Positions 52,328-60,913 of a stretch of 64,000 nt of DNA are shown here, piece after piece. Where the stretch lies: the NCBI GenBank assembly GCA_041750975.1, contig JBGSYN010000278.1, positions 1 to 64,000 on the forward strand, in the 5' to 3' direction. Each line of letters begins with the position of its first letter. The stretch's first letter is position 1. The notes beneath the pieces are model-generated. The model saw nothing but the letters and a program-made list of their open reading frames with translations, did no database searches and was not told the DNA's origin. The position numbers were made by a program, and so were the translations under genes. Origin of the DNA: JBGSYN01 sp041750975. GTDB taxonomy: Bacteria > Pseudomonadota > Alphaproteobacteria > Geminicoccales > Geminicoccaceae.

Positions 52328-52972
52328 TTGAAAGTCATCGGCCTGACAGGCTCGATCGCCATGGGCAAGTCGTATGTCGCCAACGCATTTCGCTCCCTCG
52401 GCGTGCCCGTGTTCGATTCGGACCGTGAGGTGTTTCGCCTGTATAGCGAGGATCCCGAAATCAACCGAAGCATCGCTACTCGATTTCCCTGGGCCGTCGG
52501 GGAGACAGGCATTATAGACCGGGCGAAGCTGGGACGGAGAATTTTCAAGGACAAAAGTGCAAAGATCGACCTTGAAGCGATATTGCATCCGCCGGTGTTT
52601 GGGGCGCAGCGTCGCTTCCTCAAACGTGCCCAACAAGTCGGATATCGAACGGTAATCCTCGATATTCCGCTATTGTTCGAGACAGCGGCGCAACGGCGCC
52701 TTGACGCCACCATCGTTGTCGAGACCAATGAACTCATCCAACGCCAACGGGCGCTCCGACGGATCGCCATGGACGCGGCTAAACTCAAGACCATTCAGCG
52801 AAGCCAGATGCCAAACTTCGAAAAACATCGTCGCGCCGATTTCCGGATCTGTTCGGGGATCGACCGTGGACAAATCACGGCAAGAGTGATTTCCATTCTC
52901 CACGCCATTGACGGAAAGCCGGCTGTCGCCTGGCCCGCTTCCTGGCTGCGGGCGTCGCCAAAGGGAGGATGA
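52328..52972 (+). CDS. coaE: Dephospho-CoA kinase
   Basis: 214 residues from TTG 52328 (CGAGG five bases upstream). P-loop GSIAMGKS at 8-15; DSDREVFRLY and LEAILHPPVFGAQRRFLKRA are the coenzyme-binding and lid regions; VILDIPLLFETAAQRRLDATIVVE is the conserved central stretch. It makes CoA by phosphorylating the 3'-hydroxyl of dephospho-CoA. Its C-terminus is slightly extended (ASWLRASPKGG). dnaQ begins three bases after its stop. Confidence 0.95.
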   Translation: MKVIGLTGSIAMGKSYVANAFRSLGVPVFDSDREVFRLYSEDPEINRSIATRFPWAVGETGIIDRAKLGRRIFKDKSAKIDLEAILHPPVFGAQRRFLKRAQQVGYRTVILDIPLLFETAAQRRLDATIVVETNELIQRQRALRRIAMDAAKLKTIQRSQMPNFEKHRRADFRICSGIDRGQITARVISILHAIDGKPAVAWPASWLRASPKGG

Positions 52973-52975
52973 TCG

Positions 52976-53647
52976 TTGCGTGAAGTCGTTCTCGACACTG
53001 AAACGACGGGTCTCGACCCGGCTTCCGGCCATCGCATCGTCGAGATGGGTGCCGTCGAACTGCTGAACCATCTGCCGACTGGACTAACCTACCATCAATA
53101 CATCAATCCCGAGCGCGACATGCCCGAGGAGGCATTTCGGATCCATAATCTGAGCGAGGATTTTCTCGCCGACTTTCCGGTGTTCGCGGATGTGTACCAG
53201 TCGTTCAGCGAGTTCATTCGCGACAGCCGTCTCATTATCCACAACGCGCCCTTCGATCTGAAATTCATCAATGCGGAATTCCGACTTCTCGGCATAACAC
53301 CATTGTCTTCAGCGCAAGTGGTCGACACGCTGACACTTGCCCAGCGGCGATTTCCCGGCGCGCCGGTCAGTCTCGATGCATTGTGCCGGCGCTTTGGCGT
53401 CGATGCCTCTGCCCGCACCCGACACGGCGCATTGCTCGATAGTGAGTTGCTGGCCGAATGCTATCTGGAATTAATCGGCGGTCGTCAGACCAATCTCGCC
53501 TTGACGGCCCAGAACGGATCTGCGGTGGCGATCAAGGTTGTACCTAAAGAGCGTCGCGAACCGCGCTCATTTCCCTTGCATGAGGGAGAGATCGAGCGAC
53601 ACGCTGCTTTTGTGGCCGATCTGAAAAATGCGGTATGGTCCCGCTGA
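52976..53647 (+). CDS. dnaQ: DNA polymerase III epsilon subunit (proofreading exonuclease)
   Basis: 223 residues from TTG 52976, preceded by GGGAGG seven bases upstream. The DEDDh motifs are all present: DTETTG (7-12), HNAPFDLKF (near 95) and HGALLDSELLAECY (near 148). It removes misincorporated bases during replication. The third of three consecutive genes with TTG starts. The stop lies 51 bases before icd. Confidence 0.95.
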   Translation: MREVVLDTETTGLDPASGHRIVEMGAVELLNHLPTGLTYHQYINPERDMPEEAFRIHNLSEDFLADFPVFADVYQSFSEFIRDSRLIIHNAPFDLKFINAEFRLLGITPLSSAQVVDTLTLAQRRFPGAPVSLDALCRRFGVDASARTRHGALLDSELLAECYLELIGGRQTNLALTAQNGSAVAIKVVPKERREPRSFPLHEGEIERHAAFVADLKNAVWSR

Positions 53648-53698
53648 GATCACCTCTGCCCTGAAAATATAGAACCGCTTGAGGAGGAGCCGCCACTC

Positions 53699-54916
53699 AT
53701 GGACAAGATCCGCGTAAAGAACCCGATCGTCGAAATCGACGGGGACGAGATGACCCGGATCATCTGGCAGATGATCAAGGACAAGCTCATACTGCCCTAT
53801 CTTGCCGTCGATCTGCTCTATTATGATCTCGGTATTGAGAAACGCGATGCGACCGAGGATCAGGTAACGGTCGACGCCGCCAATGCGATCAAGAAACATA
53901 GTGTCGGCGTGAAATGTGCGACGATCACACCGGATGAAGGCCGGGTCAAGGAGTTCGGACTCAAAAAGATGTGGCGTTCGCCCAACGGCACCATCCGGAA
54001 TATTCTGGGTGGGACCGTCTTTCGCGAACCGATCATTTGCCAGAACGTGCCCCGCCTGGTGCCTGGCTGGACTCAGCCGATGGTGATCGGCCGTCATGCC
54101 TTCGGCGATCAATACCGGGCAACGGATTTCCTCGTTGAAGGGCCAGGGCGCTTGACCATGCGCTTCGAGCCGGACGACGGCTCCGCTCCCAAGGAAATGG
54201 AGATCTTCCAGTTTCCTGGAAGCGGTGTAGCACTCGGCATGTACAATCTCGACGAAAGTATTCGTGATTTCGCCAGAGCCAGCTTCAACTACGGCCTGCA
54301 GCGGGACTATCCGGTATATCTATCGACCAAAAACACCATCCTCAAAGCCTATGACGGGCGTTTCAAGGATCTCTTCGAGGAGGTGTTCGAGGCCGAGTTC
54401 AAGGCGGAATTCGATCGCAACGGCCTCACCTACGAACACCGCCTCATCGACGACATGGTCGCTTGCGCGATGAAGTGGAGCGGCGGTTTCGTCTGGGCCT
54501 GCAAGAATTACGATGGCGATGTCCAGTCGGATACGGTGGCCCAGGGCTATGGCTCGCTCGGCCTGATGACTTCGGTGCTGATGACGCCGGACGGCAAGAC
54601 GATCGAGGCGGAAGCGGCGCACGGCACCGTGACCCGCCACTATCGTCAGCACCAGCAAGGCAAAGCCACCTCGACCAATCCGATCGCCTCGATCTTCGCC
54701 TGGACGCGGGCTCTGACCTATCGCGCTGCGATCGATGAGACGCCCGAGGTCGAGACCTTCGCGAAGGCGCTCGAGGAAACCTGTGTCGCCACCGTCGAGG
54801 GCGGCAAGATGACGAAGGACCTGGCCCTCCTTATTGGCCCCGATCAGCCATGGCTGACCACGACACAGTTCCTTGATGCGTTGGCATCCGACCTCAAGGC
54901 GAAGCTCGCCGCCTAG
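53699..54916 (+). CDS. icd: NADP-dependent isocitrate dehydrogenase
   Basis: 405 residues, the homodimeric form close to mitochondrial enzymes. NPIVEIDGDEMTRIIWQMIKD, KSPNGTIRN-like RSPNGTIRNILGGTVFREPI, DQYRATDFLVEGPG, and YGSLGLMTSVLMTPDGKTIEAEAAHGTVTRHYRQHQQGK, which includes the NADP site, are conserved. It converts isocitrate to 2-oxoglutarate in the citric acid cycle. GGAGGAGCC lies before the ATG. It is convergent with the TPR gene, ten bases away, with no clear terminator hairpin. Confidence 0.97.
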   Translation: MDKIRVKNPIVEIDGDEMTRIIWQMIKDKLILPYLAVDLLYYDLGIEKRDATEDQVTVDAANAIKKHSVGVKCATITPDEGRVKEFGLKKMWRSPNGTIRNILGGTVFREPIICQNVPRLVPGWTQPMVIGRHAFGDQYRATDFLVEGPGRLTMRFEPDDGSAPKEMEIFQFPGSGVALGMYNLDESIRDFARASFNYGLQRDYPVYLSTKNTILKAYDGRFKDLFEEVFEAEFKAEFDRNGLTYEHRLIDDMVACAMKWSGGFVWACKNYDGDVQSDTVAQGYGSLGLMTSVLMTPDGKTIEAEAAHGTVTRHYRQHQQGKATSTNPIASIFAWTRALTYRAAIDETPEVETFAKALEETCVATVEGGKMTKDLALLIGPDQPWLTTTQFLDALASDLKAKLAA

Positions 54917-54926
54917 CTGCCGGTTA

Positions 54927-56717
54927 TCAGAGGCGTTCGAGCGTCAACAGCCCGTCGGGTCCGGCCCAAGCCTGAGCGAGAAGATCAGCCGTGACCTTGG
55001 CGCCATCCTGGTCGCCGATCGCTTCTTGCGCCTGCATCAGGCCCCACAATGCCCAGCCATTGTTGGGCGTGTTGACAAGGCTTTGGCGGAAAGTGTCGGC
55101 TGCTGCCTCGGCATCGCCGGCCTCGAGCTGCGCTGCCGCCAATGACTGGCGTACCGGGTAATACCAGTAGGGAGGCTCCATGTACGGTATGGTATCCTGC
55201 AGCGCCACTGCCTCTTCGAAGGTGTTGATTGCGTCGCTGTAGCGACCCTCGGCCCGCGCGGTCTGGCCTTCGAGAACAAGCTCGGCAATCGTTAAGAGTT
55301 CTGGCGCCGGGACGAAACCTTCGACGAGCGAGGTGAAATCCGCCGTCTCACGGATCTCCTTGATGGCCGCGGCCTCGGCCGCCCCGGCCTCGAGATCGCC
55401 GGCCCGGATTTGGGCGATGCCGCGGCCATAATGCCAGAACGCCTGGACCATCGGGAACCGGTCATCCGGTTCCTCGAGTGATAGGATCGTCCCGGAATCA
55501 CTGAAGACCGCATGGGTCGTATAGGGCGATGTCTTGATCGCCTGGACCCAGGGCACCTGCTCTGCGACCTCATCGGACATCACCTTTCCGAGCTTGTCCG
55601 CCGCCGCTACCGCATCCGCCTCGCCGCCGGCCATGAGTGCCGAAACGAGCAGGAAATGGAGGTTGTGGGGGTAGTAGCCGAAACGATAGAGTCCTTCGTC
55701 ATCGAGCTGGGCGAAGAACGCCTCATCCGCCACCACCGCTTTTCGATTGGTTTCCATCGAATCCACATAGCGTCCGATGCGGTAATAGATGTGCCCCGGC
55801 ATGTGGACCAAATGCCCCGCAGCGGGCAGAAGGCCGGCGAGCCGGTCGGCATAGGGCTCGGCCCGGCCAGGGTCGGCCGATGCCTCGACCGCGTGAATAT
55901 AGAGATGAATGGCGTGCGGGTGCTGTGGGTTCGCCTCAAGCACGCGTTCCAACGTCGAGACGATGGTGCCGCCAGCTGCCTTGGACGTAACCCCACCCGG
56001 CTCCCAATAGTCCCAAGGCTGCGTATTCATCAGCGCCTCGGCATAGAGCACGGCGATATCCTGATCCTCGGGATAGGTCGCTGCAACATCATCCATGGCG
56101 TCTGCATAGGCGCTGTCGAGGGCCGTGCGATCGGCGTTCGGATCGGCTGAGTATCGGGCCGACAAGGCGTCGATCAGGGCCTGCTCCCGGGTCGTGGCAT
56201 CGCCCTTGAGTGCGGAAGCTTGAGCAATCTCCGCAAAGGCCGGCGCGATATTCTCGTCATGCATCGGGTCGTTGATATTAGGTCCGAGTACATAGGCTGC
56301 ACCCCAATAGCAAATCGCGCATGTCGGATCGGCCGCCTGCGCCGCACGGAAGGACTCCAGCGCGGCTGCATGGTTGAAGCCATAGGTCAGTGCCAGACCT
56401 TGCTCGAAGTAGCGGCGGGCGAGATCCGAGTTTGTCGTGATCTCGAATGACAGTTCGCCAAGTCCCGAGAAAATCGGGACGTCGCTGGCGTCGGCGGCCG
56501 CTGCGCCGCCCATTGCGGCGAGACGGACGCCTGGCTTGAACAGTTCGTTGTTCCCGACCGCCGGCGAGCCGCAGGCGCTGGCTTTGACCAGGGCGGGGTT
56601 CAAGAGTTCCGCACCCGGCGTGATCGGCCTGGCAGTCGGATAGGTCGCCACGACGATCAATGGCAAAGCCATCACCGTCCCGGTCAGAAGACAACGCTTC
56701 CAGATTTTGACCTGCAT
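54927..56717 (-). CDS. Tetratricopeptide repeat protein, probably exported
   Basis: 596 residues. The N-terminus (MQVKIWKRCLLTGTVMALPLIVVATY) is a signal or anchor. TPR-like units are seen at about 98-135 (ARRYFEQGLALTYGFNHAAALESFRAAQAADPTCA-like pattern), around 245-330 and near 500-590 (GRYSDAINTFEEAVAL, LEAGDAEAAADTFRQSL). The segment LVHMPGHIYYRIGRYVDSM is conserved among these long bacterial TPR proteins. It probably acts as a periplasmic scaffold; partners are unknown. It lies alone, convergent with icd and 106 bases after the permease halves on its strand. Confidence 0.82.
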   Translation of the reverse strand: MQVKIWKRCLLTGTVMALPLIVVATYPTARPITPGAELLNPALVKASACGSPAVGNNELFKPGVRLAAMGGAAAADASDVPIFSGLGELSFEITTNSDLARRYFEQGLALTYGFNHAAALESFRAAQAADPTCAICYWGAAYVLGPNINDPMHDENIAPAFAEIAQASALKGDATTREQALIDALSARYSADPNADRTALDSAYADAMDDVAATYPEDQDIAVLYAEALMNTQPWDYWEPGGVTSKAAGGTIVSTLERVLEANPQHPHAIHLYIHAVEASADPGRAEPYADRLAGLLPAAGHLVHMPGHIYYRIGRYVDSMETNRKAVVADEAFFAQLDDEGLYRFGYYPHNLHFLLVSALMAGGEADAVAAADKLGKVMSDEVAEQVPWVQAIKTSPYTTHAVFSDSGTILSLEEPDDRFPMVQAFWHYGRGIAQIRAGDLEAGAAEAAAIKEIRETADFTSLVEGFVPAPELLTIAELVLEGQTARAEGRYSDAINTFEEAVALQDTIPYMEPPYWYYPVRQSLAAAQLEAGDAEAAADTFRQSLVNTPNNGWALWGLMQAQEAIGDQDGAKVTADLLAQAWAGPDGLLTLERL

Positions 56718-56823
56718 ATTTACGCTCCCCCATTGGCAACGCTTAGTGATAAAGTGCGCCCTCCATTAGTATCATATCCTGGGCAGGAACGTGAGAAAAA
56801 CCACACTCGAAATGATTGGCTGA

Positions 56824-57345
56824 TCAGCTTAGCGAGACGCCGATGGCAAGCGCTATAAGCCCGACCACTGGAGCGATGAACAGGCTCGTGACGAAACGCC
56901 GGTAGGCGAACTTCGGGCCGATCACCGGAATTTCGAAGACGATGATGCGCATCACGGCGAGAGTCGACCAGGAGGTCACGAACGCCATGACCTGAGGGCC
57001 GCCGGCTCCGGCATTGGCGAGAGCCACGACCAGGGGGAAGGAAACGATAGGGCCGCCGGGCGTGATCGCCCCGATCGCAATCGCGAGCGATACGCCGTAG
57101 ATGCCGGAATCCGGACCGATCAGGTTGCCGATAAGCGGCCCCGGCAATATCTGCTCCAAGAATGTTGCGGCAATAATGGCAATCAATAGCATGGGGGCAA
57201 TGCCCTTGATCGTGCGCCAGGCGATGCCGACACCTTGATGAAACAAGGCCGGATTTTTGCGCCAGCACAAAGCACCCGCGACGACCGCACCCAGATAGAT
57301 GATGGCCATGCTCATAAGGTCCCCGAACGAACCGAAGCCGGTCAT
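56824..57345 (-). CDS. Half-permease, second of a split pair
   Basis: 173 residues with about five membrane segments (AIIYLGAVVAGALC, GIAPMLLIAIIAATFLEQIL, IYGVSLAIAIGAITPGG, VTSLFIAPVVGLIALAIGV). The central motif is ITPGGPIVSFPLVVALANAG, then TSWSTLAVMRIIVFEIPVIG. The preceding gene carries the same block in a related sequence, so the two look like the halves of a duplicated permease (ArsP/YraQ-type predicted permease family). Its start overlaps the stop of the other half by four bases. The substrate is unknown. Confidence 0.75.
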   Translation of the reverse strand: MTGFGSFGDLMSMAIIYLGAVVAGALCWRKNPALFHQGVGIAWRTIKGIAPMLLIAIIAATFLEQILPGPLIGNLIGPDSGIYGVSLAIAIGAITPGGPIVSFPLVVALANAGAGGPQVMAFVTSWSTLAVMRIIVFEIPVIGPKFAYRRFVTSLFIAPVVGLIALAIGVSLS

Positions 57346-57965
57346 TCGGCCGGCCTCGCTTCTCGGTCTCGCGCGGTGTCTTCAGTAGGCTTGCCGAGCT
57401 CGATAAGCTCGGCAATCGGCCGGGCGCCATAGAGACGTCGATAAAGCAGGCCTGCAAGAATCGGGAACGGCAGACAGAGCAGCATCCGGACCGCGGTAAA
57501 TTCGAACCCCAGAAACGGGATATCCCAGACAATAATCCGGTTGATCCCCAATAGGCTCCAGGCTGTGAGATAGGCGATCAGGCAACCGCCATCGGCCCCC
57601 GCCGCAGCGATTGCAGCCATGATCGGGAAGGAAGCCATCGGCCCGCCGGGTGTGAAGGCTCCGGCGACCGCAGCCAGCATGAGGCCGCGCATGCCGGATT
57701 CCGCCCCGAGCCACCGGGCTACTGCGTCCCGCGGAACCAATGCCTGGATGAAGCCCGCCAGCAGCATTGCCCCGATCAGGCGGGGCGCCAGTTGAAGCAG
57801 GGTGAACCCGCTGGTTGTTGCGGCGGCTTCAAGCTTGGGGACGCCGCCCAGGAGATAGCTGGCGACACCGCCGATGATCGCGAGGCACGCCATGACCGCC
57901 ATCGTCCCAAGCCGCAAGCGGTTGCCGTTGCCTGAGGTCGAACTCGTTGCCGCTGCCTTCGCCAA
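57342..57965 (-). CDS. Half-permease, first of a split pair
   Basis: 207 residues. About six membrane segments begin after a 20-residue tail (LGTMAVMACLAIIGGVASYLL, LAPRLIGAMLLAGFIQALV, GLMLAAVAGAFTPGG). The motif FTPGGPMASFPIMAAIAAAG, then AWSLLGINRIIVWDIPFLG, parallels that of the downstream half. In full-length members of this permease family two such halves lie in one chain, each with a conserved glycine-rich turn; here they are separate genes overlapping by four bases. A heterodimer is expected. Confidence 0.76.
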   Translation of the reverse strand: MAKAAATSSTSGNGNRLRLGTMAVMACLAIIGGVASYLLGGVPKLEAAATTSGFTLLQLAPRLIGAMLLAGFIQALVPRDAVARWLGAESGMRGLMLAAVAGAFTPGGPMASFPIMAAIAAAGADGGCLIAYLTAWSLLGINRIIVWDIPFLGFEFTAVRMLLCLPFPILAGLLYRRLYGARPIAELIELGKPTEDTARDREARPAE

Positions 57966-58080
57966 TTCCCGTGCGCCGCGTCATGATGGAACCAATCAGA
58001 ACATGGCGTGACCGGTAGCACCGGGAAAGCCAGGGGTCTATGATCAAGCCGATCAGCGTTCGGCCCGATGTGTGGTAGGA

Positions 58081-59553
58081 CTATTGCTGCCAGGTCCTGA
58101 GGGCACGCAGCTGTGGTGTCTTCTTGTCCTGATGGCCGGCCATGCGTTGCATCAGATCGTCAAGAATTTTGACGGCGTCGATGACGTATGGACCCTTATT
58201 GAGCATGACACACTCCGCCCGCCCGGCCATCGCCGCGTCGGTCATCTCGCCACGTGCGGGAACGCCTTTCTTCACAAGGCTCTCGAGCACCTGCGTCGCC
58301 CAAATGACCGGAACATGGGCTGCCTCACAGATCCAGAGTATTTCCTCTTGCATTTCCGCGACGCGGGCAAACCCGATTTCAACAGCGAGATCGCCGCGCG
58401 CGATCATGACACCGAACGACTGAAGGCCAGCCGCCCGAACGATGATCTCCGGAAGTTTAGTTACGGCACGCGGCGTCTCGATCTTTGCGACCAGGCCCAG
58501 CTTGGCCCAATCGTTGGGCCGACGGGAGCGCAACTCGTCCTGCAGCAGTGTAATATCGTCGCCGCTTTGGACAAAACTGTAGTCGATGACGTCTGCGTGA
58601 TGGGCGACGAAATCCAGCGCTTCGAGATCTGCATCCGTCAGTGGCGAGAGGCCCAGATTGGTATCGGGAAAATTCAGCCCCTTTTCGGCCTTGAGCTTGC
58701 CCCCGGCGGGGTATGCCGAGATCCGGAGCGTGGCAAAGCCATTCTCGATCGCCTCGACTACCCCACCGTAGCGTCCGTCGTCGACGAGTACGCGATGACC
58801 CACTTCGACGCGATCGAGAACTTCGGGCAAACTGACGCCCGCTTGGAAAGGAAAATCGTTGCGGTCACGCGGTCTGCCAGGCGCATGCAGGAGCAAAATC
58901 TGGTTGCTGCCAAGCTTGTTGGAGTGGGGCGGATGACAGATCTCGATCGTCCGGCATTTGGGGCCGCCCAGATCCATGAAAACCTTCGCGCGTCGGCCCG
59001 TTGCTTTTTCTGCAAGTCTCAGATTGCGGATCATTGCGGCCCAAGCATCGGCATCGTCATGGGCGCAATTGATACGAATGGCGTTGGCGCCGGCCTCTAT
59101 GATGCCGCGCATGAATGCAGGATCGTTGGCCGCTTCAGACGGGCACGTGACGAGGATCGCCACCTCTCGTTTCGACTTGGTATCACCGAACAATTCTTTG
59201 GCGTTGTGTTCGAGGCGAGCCTCGCCAAGGAAGAAATCGTCCGGATCGAGATGCGACCCTTCGCCGCCGGACATTTGCGTCAGAGTTGCAATAACCGCGT
59301 CGAGCACAACAAGAACACGACTTTCGAGCCGTCCCAATGAAGACAGGCCGAGTGACATTAGCGTTCGCTGAAGCGGCCTCAGATCGTGCCGCCGCAGGGC
59401 CAGATATGCCGCTAGATTGCGAGCCGAATCTCGAAATTCCTGCCGGTCGACTTTGCCATCCCAGCGCGCCTGGATGAGATCAGCATCATGGGCTACAGCA
59501 TCGCGCAGTTCGACCAGCTTGGGCTTGAGTGTTTGCGCTCGACAACCGCTCAT
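58081..59553 (-). CDS. Atypical pyruvate kinase
   Basis: 490 residues. The first 145 or so are helical and not part of the pyruvate kinase fold. The barrel then shows ILVTCPSEAANDPAFMRGII, GANAIRINCAHDDADAWAAM, VFMDLGGPKCRT, GLVAKIETPRAV with the catalytic lysine, VMIARGDLAVEIG and VIWATQVLESLVKKGVPARGEMTDAAMA. The usual MLSGET is MLNKGPY, and the C-terminal allosteric domain is absent. It should transfer phosphate between PEP and ADP, but the altered loop leaves this open. It is followed downstream by nothing on its strand and preceded by the USP gene after 71 bases. Confidence 0.82.
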   Translation of the reverse strand: MSGCRAQTLKPKLVELRDAVAHDADLIQARWDGKVDRQEFRDSARNLAAYLALRRHDLRPLQRTLMSLGLSSLGRLESRVLVVLDAVIATLTQMSGGEGSHLDPDDFFLGEARLEHNAKELFGDTKSKREVAILVTCPSEAANDPAFMRGIIEAGANAIRINCAHDDADAWAAMIRNLRLAEKATGRRAKVFMDLGGPKCRTIEICHPPHSNKLGSNQILLLHAPGRPRDRNDFPFQAGVSLPEVLDRVEVGHRVLVDDGRYGGVVEAIENGFATLRISAYPAGGKLKAEKGLNFPDTNLGLSPLTDADLEALDFVAHHADVIDYSFVQSGDDITLLQDELRSRRPNDWAKLGLVAKIETPRAVTKLPEIIVRAAGLQSFGVMIARGDLAVEIGFARVAEMQEEILWICEAAHVPVIWATQVLESLVKKGVPARGEMTDAAMAGRAECVMLNKGPYVIDAVKILDDLMQRMAGHQDKKTPQLRALRTWQQ

Positions 59554-59624
59554 CGCAGATCCTGCATCCTGAAGGGTCGGGTTTCTGAACTGAACAGATT
59601 CTGGTGAAATCGGGGAACAGAACC

Positions 59625-60128
59625 CTACCGCGAAATCAGGCAGGGGCAGGCGGCCAGCCTGCTGATCTTGTTTGAGACGCTGCCGAGCACCAAGCCCTCG
59701 ACCCGGCCAAGACCACGCGTTCCCAGGACCAGAAGATCCGCGCCGCTAGTCTTGGCGCAATCGATGATGGCGTCTGCGGCAGCGCCTTCCAGGCTTACGG
59801 TTTCGATATTGCGGGCTCCGACGGCCTCGGCCGCTCCGCGTGCTCGTTCGAGAAGCCTTTGGCTGATCGCCTCAACGAGCGGGTAGCGCTGCTCTAAACT
59901 GAGTTGATCGAACGGCGATCGGCCGAATGGAAACAATTTAGGTGCGGGCTGGTCGATCAGATGTTCGACTTCGGCCATTTGCCGGAGTTCTTGCGGCACG
60001 TCCCAGCTGCTGATGACGTTGGCTATCAAAAGCCGTGCCTCGTAGTGCTTGGCAATATCGGCCGCGAGCCTGACCGCGTTGGTGGCATGATCAGAGCCAT
60101 CGGTCGCAACGAGGATATTCCTGAACAT
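59625..60128 (-). CDS. Universal stress protein (UspA family)
   Basis: 167 residues from ATG 60128, preceded by AAGGAAGG; the frame extends upstream without a ribosome site. MFRNILVATDGSDHATNAVRLA opens the Usp fold, and the C-terminal GTRGLGRVEGLVLGS matches the ATP-binding G-x2-G-x9-G-S motif, so it is probably the nucleotide-binding type. Usp proteins protect cells during starvation and oxygen shifts. The divergent hsp20 gene shares a 240-base gap with an FNR-like box. Confidence 0.92.
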   Translation of the reverse strand: MFRNILVATDGSDHATNAVRLAADIAKHYEARLLIANVISSWDVPQELRQMAEVEHLIDQPAPKLFPFGRSPFDQLSLEQRYPLVEAISQRLLERARGAAEAVGARNIETVSLEGAAADAIIDCAKTSGADLLVLGTRGLGRVEGLVLGSVSNKISRLAACPCLISR

Positions 60129-60259
60129 CGTGCACCTTCCTTTTGATACAAGCGAAATCTGAGTCGATTTCACATCATCGCTTGTTGGGCTCGAATTGCT
60201 TTGCGCCAAATCAAGGTGATAAGAGAAACAGCCCCTAATTCTGTAAATTTCCGATTCCA

Positions 60260-60273
60260 TTGATGCAAATCAT
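60260..60273. promoter_or_regulatory. FNR-type box between usp and hsp20
   Basis: TTGAT-GCAA-ATCAT matches the FNR consensus TTGAT-N4-ATCAA in nine of ten positions. It lies 132 bases upstream of the universal stress protein start (minus strand) and 96 bases upstream of the hsp20 ATG (plus strand), so it could serve either promoter. An FNR-type regulator with the right recognition helix is encoded 2.2 kb away. Confidence 0.6.
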
Positions 60274-60368
60274 AGCGGGCAAAAAGGGCAAAATTCATCA
60301 TGCCCAAATTAGGCGGAACTGACGACGAAGGGGTTCTGCCCACATTCTGCAAACGGGGAGAAAATCCA

Positions 60369-60848
60369 ATGAATCTTCGTGAAATGATGCCATTCCGCGG
60401 AAGCTATCAGGGCAATGACCATCCTATGACGGCGATGCGTCATGAATTCGATCGTTGGTTCGACGAGATGACCAGAAATCTTGGCGGCATGCCGGAGGTC
60501 TGGGGGCCGGGCAACGCTAGCCCTTCCGTCGATCTCAAGGAAACCGATGAAGCGCTCGAAATCACGGCGGAACTGCCGGGCGTTGCTAAATCGGATATCG
60601 ACGTGCAGGTCGTCGGTGACGTGCTGACGATCAGGGCCGAGAAAAAATCCGAGCGCAAGCAGAATGACAATTTGCACATGATGGAGTGCTCATGGGGCTC
60701 TTACATGCGCCGTCTGCCCTTGCCCTGCAAAGTCGACGAAAGCCACGCCGAGGCTGCGCTCAAGGATGGTCTTTTGAGGATCCGATTGCCAAAGGCGCCC
60801 GAAGTGCAGGCGAGCACCAAAAAGATCGAGATCAAGTCCGGAAGTTAG
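60369..60848 (+). CDS. Small heat-shock protein, Hsp20/alpha-crystallin family
   Basis: 159 residues from ATG 60369, with GGGGAG upstream; the in-frame ATG at 60300 adds an unlikely tail. A variable N-terminus with two Met-rich stretches (REMMPFRGSYQG) is followed by the alpha-crystallin domain: PSVDLKETDEALEITAELPG, VVGDVLTIRAEKKSERK, GSYMRRLPLPCKVDESHAEAALKDGLLRIRLPK. The C-terminal IEIK is an IxI-type anchor. It is an ATP-independent holdase. An FNR-like box 96 bases upstream suggests oxygen control, unusual for hsp20. Confidence 0.93.
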   Translation: MNLREMMPFRGSYQGNDHPMTAMRHEFDRWFDEMTRNLGGMPEVWGPGNASPSVDLKETDEALEITAELPGVAKSDIDVQVVGDVLTIRAEKKSERKQNDNLHMMECSWGSYMRRLPLPCKVDESHAEAALKDGLLRIRLPKAPEVQASTKKIEIKSGS

Positions 60849-60863
60849 GCAGGGGACGCCGTT

Positions 60864-60885
60864 CCCGCCTGCTGGATTAGGCGGG
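60864..60885. terminator. Possible hairpin between hsp20 and the VIT1 gene
   Basis: CCCGCCT (60864-60870) and AGGCGGG (60879-60885) form a seven-base stem with an eight-base loop, 16 bases after the hsp20 stop and 29 bases before the VIT1 gene's stop codon. There is no U run on the plus strand; the minus side is not T-rich either. A weak bidirectional terminator is possible. Confidence 0.35.
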
Positions 60886-60913
60886 CGGGGTGGCCCTGAC
60901 GCCCACTCGGGTT

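Noticed and set aside
58019..58060. FNR-like repeat before the permease genes (TGATCAAGCCGATCA)
   Set aside because: The half-sites are spaced by the wrong distance for FNR, and one half is degenerate.
58072..59340. 422-codon frame opposite the pyruvate kinase
   Set aside because: Antisense shadow; the minus-strand frame has clear enzyme motifs.
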